Made by a program: the position numbers and the translations under genes. Shown piece by piece: positions 57,354 through 64,000 of a stretch of DNA of 64,000 nt. The notes below the pieces were generated by a model. The model searched no databases. It saw only the letters and a program-made list of their open reading frames with translations, and was not told where the DNA came from. Position 1 is the first letter of the stretch, and each line of letters starts with the position of its first letter. This stretch comes from Terrilactibacillus laevilacticus (GTDB lineage Bacteria > Bacillota > Bacilli > Bacillales > Sporolactobacillaceae): positions 33,687 to 97,686 of the forward strand of contig NZ_VDCY01000010.1 in the NCBI RefSeq assembly GCF_006517395.1, given 5' to 3'.

Positions 57354-57968
57354 AATGGTATTAATTAGAAGGTTTAGGATGTAAAACATTGGTGTGATAT
57401 CTATTTCCATGTGAGTTTTCATCGCAAAAATAGAAATTAGAAAAAGAGGTAAGCCAATGACTAGCTTATAGTTAATCCCCCGAAAAAAATGCAATATTTT
57501 CTTTAAAGGGGTTAATTTTTCGTCCCAATTGATTTAATAGATAATAGGACCCGTTTTTTAAGCTGGGCCTTTTTACAATATGTGAGAAAAGCTGTTGAAT
57601 GAAATTATTGAAATTCGATTATATAAAATGGCTGGATTCAGATTTATTAGCAAAAGAGGTTCTGCGATCAGCATTTATTTTTTATCACAATAACTACTAA
57701 CATTTTATGGAGATACCAATGTGCATTTGCACAATACTTTTTGTTAGAATCGTCATTGAATTCAGATAATTATTTGTTTATGATATTGTTATATATAAAA
57801 TGAATGGATAAATGTATTTATCATAAAAATTATTTATCGAAAAATGACGAATTATGTCATTTAACGCATATCCTTATCAGTAGGTAGCTTATGTAAAATT
57901 CTATAAAAAGAATTCCAGGTTGAATTATTAAAATATTTAATAAATTTAGAATAGAGCAGGAGGGGATA
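57354..57968. other. Upstream region of the ECF operon
   Basis: The ~600 bp are A/T-rich. No riboswitch fold or gene is evident; AGGAGGGG at 57958 is the ribosome site of the first ATPase gene. The operon promoter should lie here. Confidence 0.4.
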
Positions 57969-58841
57969 ATGATGATAGGTAAGAAGCCACTCATTCAAGT
58001 CGAAGATGTTTCGTTTCAGTACCTTGTAAATAAGGACGAGAAAATACCTGTTCTAAAAAATATAAGCTTTAATATTTATCCCGGTGAGTATGTGGCGATT
58101 ATTGGCCATAATGGGTCAGGAAAATCAACATTATCAAAGCATTTAAATGGGATATTAAAGCCATCACAAGGAGAAGTTCTTGTAAATGGCATGAATACAA
58201 AAGAAAAACGTTTACTAAAAAGGATTAGACAAGAAGTTGGTATGGTATTTCAGAATCCAGATAACCAACTTATTGCAACCACAGTTGAAGATGATGTGGC
58301 CTTTGGTTTGGAGAATACAGGGGTACCGATGGATGAAATGGAATCAAGAATTCGGTTCGCTTTAGATGTTGTTGGAATGTCAGAAATGTCAAAACGTGCT
58401 CCTCATCATTTATCAGGAGGTCAAAAACAACGTGTTGCGATAGCAGGTATTATCGCGATGATGCCAAAATGTCTTGTGCTTGACGAAGCAACCAGTATGC
58501 TAGATACCTATGGGAGAAAAGATATACTAAAGGTTATTCGAAAATTGAATGATGATGGTATGGCAATTATAACAGTTACACATCACATGTCAGAAGTGGC
58601 AGAAGCTGATAGGGTCATCGTTATTGAAGGAGGAAACATTGTACTGCAAGGGACACCACGGGAGATATTCCAAAAGAAAGCATTTTTGCAGAATATACAG
58701 CTCGATGTCCCAGCTGCTAGTCGAATAGCAGAATTAGTCCATCATAATCATGCTAATTTTAATCCGGAAATTATTCATTCTTATGAAATAGTAAATGAAG
58801 TGAAACGTCTGTTGAAAGGAGGTGAGAATGAGTGGCGATGA
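57969..58841 (+). CDS. ECF transporter ATPase subunit A (EcfA1-like)
   Basis: The 290-residue ABC ATPase has Walker A GHNGSGKST, the Q-loop VFQNPDNQLIATTVEDDVAFG, signature LSGGQKQRVAIAG and Walker B CLVLDEA. The QNPDNQ and VEDDVAFG segments are specific to ECF/CbiO ATPases. It pairs with the next gene product to energise the transporter. Its last codons overlap the second ATPase gene. Confidence 0.93.
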   Translation: MMIGKKPLIQVEDVSFQYLVNKDEKIPVLKNISFNIYPGEYVAIIGHNGSGKSTLSKHLNGILKPSQGEVLVNGMNTKEKRLLKRIRQEVGMVFQNPDNQLIATTVEDDVAFGLENTGVPMDEMESRIRFALDVVGMSEMSKRAPHHLSGGQKQRVAIAGIIAMMPKCLVLDEATSMLDTYGRKDILKVIRKLNDDGMAIITVTHHMSEVAEADRVIVIEGGNIVLQGTPREIFQKKAFLQNIQLDVPAASRIAELVHHNHANFNPEIIHSYEIVNEVKRLLKGGENEWR

Positions 58842-59728
58842 AACCGATTTTAGAAATTAGAGATTTAGAACATGTCTATATGAAAAATACCCCTTTAGAG
58901 CATCGAGCCCTTTCGAATGTCAATATGACAATTAATAAAGGGGAATGTATTGCCATAATTGGTCATACAGGCTCTGGAAAATCGACTTTAATTCAACACT
59001 TTAATGGACTAATGACTCCTCAAAAAGGAACAGTGATTGTTGATGGGGAGGATGTATTAAATTCTAAAATAGATATTAAAGCATTGAGAAGAAAAGTAGG
59101 ATTGGTATTTCAAAATCCAGAGTCACAACTTTTTGAGAGATTAATCGGAGATGATATTGCTTATGGTCCGTTGAAAATGGGGTTACCTATAAAAGAAGTT
59201 AGGGACCGAGTTGAATGGGCTATGGAAATGGTTGGTCTTCCTTTTGATGAAATGAAGGATCGCCCTACTTACGCATTAAGTGGTGGTCAAAAACGAAAGG
59301 TAGCTTTAGCTGGGGTTTTGGCTTTACAACCTGAAATTCTTGTCCTTGATGAACCGACAGCTGGGTTAGATCCTCGTTCAAAAATCGAATTACTAGATCG
59401 GATTAAAAAACTAAATCGTAAAGAGAATATTACAATTATTTTTATCTCCCATAATTTAGAAGAAGTTACGTACATGGCCGACCGGTTATATGTTATGGCA
59501 AATGGCACAAATATTATTGATGGAACACCGAGTGAAATTTTCAGTAATAAAAATATTCTTAAGGAAAATAACATCGGAACACCAGAAACAGTGGAGATTC
59601 TATACCTCCTGCAGGATGCCGGCTTTTCAATAGATTCAAGACAGTACGAAGTTGATGGGGTTGCTAATCAAATTAGTTCGATTTTACAGTACTTTCAGGA
59701 GGTGAGAGCAAATGGCATCTCAGTTTGA
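58832..59728 (+). CDS. ECF transporter ATPase subunit A' (EcfA2-like)
   Basis: The 298-residue ATPase has Walker A GHTGSGKST, VFQNPESQLFERLIGDDIAYG, LSGGQKRKVALAG and LVLDEPTAGLDP. GTG 58832 lies behind AGGAGGTGAG inside the end of the previous gene. It overlaps the EcfT gene by 17 bases, so the four transporter genes are translationally coupled. Confidence 0.93.
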   Translation: MAMKPILEIRDLEHVYMKNTPLEHRALSNVNMTINKGECIAIIGHTGSGKSTLIQHFNGLMTPQKGTVIVDGEDVLNSKIDIKALRRKVGLVFQNPESQLFERLIGDDIAYGPLKMGLPIKEVRDRVEWAMEMVGLPFDEMKDRPTYALSGGQKRKVALAGVLALQPEILVLDEPTAGLDPRSKIELLDRIKKLNRKENITIIFISHNLEEVTYMADRLYVMANGTNIIDGTPSEIFSNKNILKENNIGTPETVEILYLLQDAGFSIDSRQYEVDGVANQISSILQYFQEVRANGISV

Positions 59729-60554
59729 ATTAACACGTAATATTACGATTGGTCAATACATTCCTACAGGTTCTATAATTCATAAATTAGATGCTTGTTT
59801 TAAACTTTTAAGCTTTACTATCATGCTTATTGCAATAGCTATTTGTGGGACTTATTTTGGGAATATTGTGATTCTTGCTTTTTCTATTGCTTTGTTTATG
59901 TTGTCTCGTATTCCCATTAGATACGGTCTATCAGGTATTAAGCCTGCCATCCCCTTTGTGGTCATCTTAGCTATATTACAGCTTTTATTTTACGGCAGTG
60001 TTGCATCAGGAGGAACAGTTCTAGTTAAAAGTGGGTTTATTCTAATTACCACTGACAGTTTGCGACTGGTGGTTGTCTCAGCTATGCGATTTGTTGAAAT
60101 TATCTTGATAAGTAGTGTTCTAACCCTCAGTACATCTACAACAGAGCTCACTCATGGCATGGAAAGACTATTAAAACCATTAAAATATATTAAATTTCCT
60201 GTACATGAATTCTCGCTTATTATTACTATAGCCATTCGTTTTGTACCTACTTTTGCAATGGAAATGGAAAAATTAATGAAAGCACAGGCTTCTAGAGGTG
60301 CAGAATTTGGTACAGGTCAATGGTGGAGAATTGTTAAACGTACGAAAGACATGTTTCCTCTGATTATTCCATTATTTAATTCAGCAATGGAACGAGCGGA
60401 AGATTTAATTTTAGCTATGGAAGCAAGGTGTTATACACCTGGTGAAGTGCGCTCGAATTATAAAAGATATCATATTAAAGTAACTGACATCATGGTTCTT
60501 TTGTTCAGTATTCTCTTTTCAATCTTGATTTTATTTTATCCATTCCCATATTAG
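59712..60554 (+). CDS. ECF transporter transmembrane subunit EcfT
   Basis: The 280-residue protein has five or six membrane segments and the coupling motifs of EcfT: QASRGAEF and a later MEARCYTPGE (the Ala-Arg-Gly-type helices that contact the two ATPases). AGGAGGTGAG precedes the ATG. It joins the ATPases to the S component encoded next. Confidence 0.93.
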   Translation: MASQFELTRNITIGQYIPTGSIIHKLDACFKLLSFTIMLIAIAICGTYFGNIVILAFSIALFMLSRIPIRYGLSGIKPAIPFVVILAILQLLFYGSVASGGTVLVKSGFILITTDSLRLVVVSAMRFVEIILISSVLTLSTSTTELTHGMERLLKPLKYIKFPVHEFSLIITIAIRFVPTFAMEMEKLMKAQASRGAEFGTGQWWRIVKRTKDMFPLIIPLFNSAMERAEDLILAMEARCYTPGEVRSNYKRYHIKVTDIMVLLFSILFSILILFYPFPY

Positions 60555-60611
60555 TTACACATGAGGTTTTACTAAAATTATAAACTGTTAAAACAAAGGG
60601 GGAAGTGTTTA

Positions 60612-61169
60612 ATGGAAAAAGGTTTAACCATTCGTCGAATTGTTGTTGCAGGGGTTTTAAGTGCGATAGCCATATTGCTAGGTGTCACTCGATTAGGCTA
60701 TATACCAGTTCCAACACCAGCTGGGAATGCAACAATCATGCACGTTCCTGCTATTATTGGTGGTATTATGGAAGGCCCAATCGTTGGTTTAATTATTGGT
60801 CTTATATTTGGTGCATCCTCTTTTTTAGAAGCAACTGTTCCTTTGTTTAAAGATCCGTTAGTTGCAATCTTACCTCGTTTATTTATTGGTGTCGTTGCAT
60901 TTTTTATTTACTTCGGATTGAAACGTTTTAATGAATATGTTGCTATTGGTGTTGCTGGTTTCATTGGATCATTGACCAATACAGTTCTTGTTTTATTCAT
61001 GGCAGTTGTTAGAGGTTACATGGCTCCAAAAGTGGCAATTGGTGTAGCGATAACAAATGGGATTCCAGAAGCTATTGTTAGTATTATTGTTACTCTAGCC
61101 ATTGTCGCCTCCTGGAAAAAGATTGGCGTATCAGTGAAACAAAAATCAAAAATTTCAGGTAAATTTTAA
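60612..61169 (+). CDS. ECF transporter substrate-binding S component, unknown ligand
   Basis: The 185-residue protein has five or six membrane segments and the S-component layout: a basic N-terminus with helix 1 IRRIVVAGVLSAIAILLG, then IMHVPAIIGGIMEGPIVGLIIGLIFGASSF, which resembles the general ECF substrate-binding family. It lacks the BioY, ThiT and RibU signatures I know. Its ligand is unknown; the two downstream hydrolases suggest an amide- or peptide-linked compound. The next gene starts directly after its stop. Confidence 0.87.
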   Translation: MEKGLTIRRIVVAGVLSAIAILLGVTRLGYIPVPTPAGNATIMHVPAIIGGIMEGPIVGLIIGLIFGASSFLEATVPLFKDPLVAILPRLFIGVVAFFIYFGLKRFNEYVAIGVAGFIGSLTNTVLVLFMAVVRGYMAPKVAIGVAITNGIPEAIVSIIVTLAIVASWKKIGVSVKQKSKISGKF

Positions 61170-62144
61170 ATGACTACATTTAATAATATTACAGATGTTC
61201 CTGGTATTAAGGTTGGAAATGTTGAAGCTGTTCCTGGATATTCGGGCTGTACTGTTCTTTTATTAGATAAAGGAACCATTTGCGGTGTTGATGTCCGAGG
61301 AGCGGCACCAGGCACAAGAGAAACAGAATTATTAGCACCTATGAATCTAGTAGAAGAAGTTCATGGTATTTGTCTTTCCGGGGGGAGTGCATATGGACTA
61401 GATGCTGCGAGTGGTGTAATGCAGTATCTAGAAGAACAAGATATTGGATTAGATGTTGAGATATGCAAGGTTCCTATAGTACCTGCTGCAGTCTTGTTTG
61501 ATTTACCAGTGGGTGACCCTACCGCTCGACCGACAAAAGAAATGGGTTATCAAGCAGCTAAGAGAGCTATTCGGGGACAGCTTAAAATGGGGAATATAGG
61601 TGCTGGTTGTGGAGCAACTGTAGGAAAAATAGCAGGTCAAGAGCGTGCTATGAAAGGTGGTTTAGGTTATGCGTCACGCATATGTCCTAATGGTTTAATT
61701 GTTGGAGCGGCGGTTGCTGTGAATGCGGTTGGAGAAATACGTAATCCATCGACTGGAGAGATTATTGCTGGAGTTAGGGATGATGATGGACAGATCAAGG
61801 AATGTTTGCACTGGATGATGAATGAAAAGCCAATAGCATTATTACCAGGTACTAATACCACAATTGGTGTAGTAGCAAGTAACGCGATAATGACAAAGGC
61901 TGAAGTTAATAAAGTGGCATCCATGGCACACGATGGCTTAGCGAGAACGATCTATCCTGTTCATACGATGCATGATGGAGATACATTGTTTGCAGTAGCT
62001 ACTAGTAAAGTGAATGCAACCGTTGATTTAGTTGGGACATTAACAGCTGAGGTTCTAGCTGAGGCTGTCTTGAACGCCATTCATTCAGCAGAAAGCATTC
62101 CAGGTTTTCCATCACATAGGGACCTTTTAAAATACAGAAAATGA
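61170..62144 (+). CDS. S58-family self-processing aminopeptidase (DmpA/BapA/NylC type)
   Basis: The 324-residue protein has the S58 layout: ITDVPGIKVGNVE at the start, CTVLL, GVDVRGAAPGTRET, GICLSGGSAYGLDAA, GNIGAGCGATVGK and the self-cleavage site GTN-TTIGVVASNA, with Thr230 as the expected N-terminal nucleophile after Asn229. Members release D- or beta-amino acids from peptides, cleave pantetheine-like amides (ThnT) or nylon oligomers (NylC). There is no signal peptide, so it acts in the cytoplasm on an imported compound. Its ATG touches the S-component stop. Confidence 0.92.
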   Translation: MTTFNNITDVPGIKVGNVEAVPGYSGCTVLLLDKGTICGVDVRGAAPGTRETELLAPMNLVEEVHGICLSGGSAYGLDAASGVMQYLEEQDIGLDVEICKVPIVPAAVLFDLPVGDPTARPTKEMGYQAAKRAIRGQLKMGNIGAGCGATVGKIAGQERAMKGGLGYASRICPNGLIVGAAVAVNAVGEIRNPSTGEIIAGVRDDDGQIKECLHWMMNEKPIALLPGTNTTIGVVASNAIMTKAEVNKVASMAHDGLARTIYPVHTMHDGDTLFAVATSKVNATVDLVGTLTAEVLAEAVLNAIHSAESIPGFPSHRDLLKYRK

Positions 62145-62160
62145 TTGGAGATGTGTTTTA

Positions 62161-63381
62161 ATGATAGGTGGTACTAAAGAAAATGTTAGACATTATGTAG
62201 ATCAAGATGAATTAATTGATTTAACGAGAATGTTAATCCAAATACCAAGTGTCTATCGTCCTAATGAAAAAGATGGAAACGAAGAAAAAGTCGCCAATTT
62301 TGTAGCCGATTATCTAAAAGAAATGGGGCTTACCGTTCACATACAAGAAGTTGTTCCTGGAAGACCCAATGTTATCGCATTTTTAGACTCAGGAAAGCCT
62401 GGAAAAACTCTTTTATTTGAGGGACATACGGATGTCGTTACAGAAGGTGATCTCGATAAGTGGAGTTTTGATCCCTTTGGTGCTGAGATAAAAGATGGTC
62501 GTATCTATGGTCGTGGAGCTTGCGATACGAAAGAAAATTTAGCTGCTGCAATATCGGCTGTTCGAGCTATTAAGAAGTCTGGGGAATCATTCAAAGGGAA
62601 AATACTCTTATGTATTCCTTGTGACGAAGAGGGGCTGATGATTGGTATCAAAGATTTCATTCACAAAGGATGGGCTAAGGGCGTCGATGGAGCCATTATT
62701 TGTGAACCAGAAGAGAATCAACTCTGTATTTATCAAAAAGGAGCCATGCGAGTCATTATAAAAACATATGGAAAAATGGCACACGGAGCTATGCCACTAA
62801 CGGGGATCAATCCGATGACAAAGATGGCTAAAATTTTAGTGGAATTAGACAAGTTAGAACAACGGGAAAAAATGCGTCTTGGTGAACATCCTATGTTAGG
62901 CCTGCCAAGTATTACGCCTACGATTTTACAATCCCCTGTCACTGGGGAACCGCAAATTAATGTTATGCCTGATACATGTATGGCTACATTAGATATTCGT
63001 ACGGTTCCGAATCAAGAACATAGTGAATTGAAAAAGGAAATGGAAGATATATTAGTACGTTTAGGAGAAGAAGATGAAGATTTTAAAGCGACATTAGAAG
63101 TTATCGAAGAAAGACCATGGACTGAGACGGATAAAAATGATCCAGTGGTTAGATCGATTGCGAATGCTTATAAAAGTGTGACTGGAAAGGAACCTTTATA
63201 TAATGGCGTTCCAGGAGCAACAGATGGAACATTTCTTCATATGGAGGGAATACCAGTTGTTGTTACTGGTGCAGGTGATCGACATGTTCCGCATCATGCT
63301 GATGAATATGTTGATATTGATGAACTTATCAAAACTACCGAAATGTATGCCGTCGCAGCATTAAACTTTTTAAATGAGTAA
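62161..63381 (+). CDS. M20-family metallopeptidase (ArgE/DapE type)
   Basis: The 406-residue enzyme has the M20 di-zinc set: FEGHTDVV, GRGACDTKENLAAA, CDEEG, ICEPEE and a final His in DRHVPHHADEYVD. Family members cleave N-acyl amino acids or dipeptides. It begins 16 bp after the S58 gene and ends the operon before a terminator, so it probably takes the next step on the same compound. Confidence 0.93.
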   Translation: MIGGTKENVRHYVDQDELIDLTRMLIQIPSVYRPNEKDGNEEKVANFVADYLKEMGLTVHIQEVVPGRPNVIAFLDSGKPGKTLLFEGHTDVVTEGDLDKWSFDPFGAEIKDGRIYGRGACDTKENLAAAISAVRAIKKSGESFKGKILLCIPCDEEGLMIGIKDFIHKGWAKGVDGAIICEPEENQLCIYQKGAMRVIIKTYGKMAHGAMPLTGINPMTKMAKILVELDKLEQREKMRLGEHPMLGLPSITPTILQSPVTGEPQINVMPDTCMATLDIRTVPNQEHSELKKEMEDILVRLGEEDEDFKATLEVIEERPWTETDKNDPVVRSIANAYKSVTGKEPLYNGVPGATDGTFLHMEGIPVVVTGAGDRHVPHHADEYVDIDELIKTTEMYAVAALNFLNE

Positions 63382-63409
63382 ACCAAAATCTACCTTATAG
63401 AAGAAAAAA

Positions 63410-63451
63410 TTAGGGTTGACTGATACTATAGTCGACTCTAATTTATTTTTG
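63410..63451 (+). terminator. Terminator of the ECF/hydrolase operon
   Basis: TTAGGGTTGAC and GTCGACTCTAA form the stem, followed by TTTATTTTTG. Confidence 0.82.
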
Positions 63452-63486
63452 TTCATTAGAATATGGAATAGGGAGGCGGAGGACCA

Positions 63487-63600
63487 CTGAAAAATTGGGT
63501 TGTCGATCTTATTTTATTCTCAGTGTTCTTTTGGGGAGCTAATGTTAATTTGGGGAAAATAGCAGTTAATATGATTAATCCAATTTTGGTGGTGGCATGA
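63487..63600 (+). pseudogene. N-terminal fragment of an EamA-family permease
   Basis: A 37-codon frame without a proper start codon encodes SVFFWGANVNLGKIAVNMIN, the first helix of EamA/RhaT-type exporters, and ends in TGA. A few more codons of similar kind follow in another frame (RYIIAAIIMFII). The rest is missing. Confidence 0.7.
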
Positions 63601-64000
63601 GATATATTATCGCAGCCATTATCATGTTTATCATATTTTTGTGAATTGAAAAAAATGGCTAATAAGTTGCAGCTGCAAGACCTGGTGCAGATGGTTGTTA
63701 TTGTTATGAAACACATGATGGCCAATGGCATATGTATGAAATGGTTAGAAAAAAAGGCATCCTTTGTGCAATAGCACAAAATATTTAGTTTGAATAGTCA
63801 TTGTTTTCAGATAATGCAATGTTATATGATATATATAATAATTTTTAGAAAATAATAGAAAGAGGTGTTAAAGAAGTATACTATAATCGTTTTTCTCCAT
63901 TTTCAGTGAGAGTGTAAAATATTTTGTGTAAATGAATAAAACAATGAAAAAGGAAGACCTTTTCCTGGTAGAATAAAGTCACCACAACTCATCCATAGAA
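63601..64000. other. Right edge of the window
   Basis: Beyond the EamA remnants, a plus-strand stretch at 63670-63785 reads ARPGADGCYCYETHDGQWHM without a start; I do not recognise it. The remainder is A/T-rich with no gene seen. Confidence 0.4.

Noticed and set aside
63456..63779. A 107-codon minus-strand frame near the right edge
   Set aside because: The plus strand carries a recognisable EamA helix here, so the minus frame is a shadow.

Overview
The window is low-GC Firmicute DNA, most likely from a Bacillaceae genome (genus not identified). Supporting signs are AGGAGG-type ribosome binding sites with GTG and TTG starts, a GlpP-controlled glp regulon, catabolite (cre-like) boxes, a BirA operator in front of bioY, a YvrJ-family protein, an FbpB-like small protein and Rho-independent terminators. 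No rRNA, tRNA or CRISPR array was seen. Most content is accessory metabolism: uptake plus first-step degradation of nitrogen compounds, sugars and small acids.

Layout. 0-5.6 kb: the 3' part of a secreted M30-like metallopeptidase with Ig-like repeats, a VWA lipoprotein, a YvrJ protein, and an orphan urtE with a urtD stub. 5.9-10.4 kb: FadR-type GntR regulator, NCS1 permease, an atypical cytosine-deaminase-like amidohydrolase and an SDR. 10.4-16.2 kb: an expansion zone of a RAYT (REP-associated tyrosine transposase) and its ~55-bp repeat, interleaved with a DUF4395-like membrane protein, a LacY-type permease and a chemoreceptor. 16.4-22 kb: ROK regulator, NagB-like deaminase, NCS2 purine permease and adenine deaminase. 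22.2-27.6 kb (minus strand): glpP, glpF, glpK, glpD. 27.9-35.8 kb: RidA, a second NCS1 permease, YheO-type PAS regulator, SDR, carbamoylase-type M20 hydrolase, hydantoinase and extended SDR. 35.9-42.2 kb: amino-acid permease, LysR regulator and a tctBAC tripartite transporter. 42.3-42.8 kb: a 21-bp tandem repeat. 43-49.5 kb: MHS-type MFS permease, FbpB-like protein, LCP ligase, butanediol dehydrogenase, ribokinase and a broken TetR. 50-52.1 kb: GntP permease plus 3-hydroxybutyrate dehydrogenase. 52.9-55.6 kb (minus): bioY, frameshifted bioD, bioA under a BirA box. 55.7-57.4 kb: metallophosphoesterase and a dead chemoreceptor. 58-63.4 kb: a complete ECF transporter (A, A', T, S) in one operon with an S58 peptidase and an M20 peptidase. 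The window ends in a broken EamA fragment.

The strongest candidates for undescribed biology are: (1) the ECF transporter with two amide hydrolases, which predicts a new ECF substrate; (2) the GntR/NCS1/amidohydrolase/SDR cluster, whose amidohydrolase has lost the positions equivalent to the metal-binding Asp and catalytic Glu of cytosine deaminase; (3) the second NCS1 cluster, which joins hydantoin-type hydrolysis to two dehydrogenases; (4) three dispersed repeat families: RAYT repeats that sit at gene 3' ends and rewrite protein C-termini, a ~142-bp MITE-like element with apparent target duplications, and a structured element duplicated on both sides of the lysR gene. A 45-bp relic of bioD next to the BirA box keeps the extra base missing from the frameshifted bioD.
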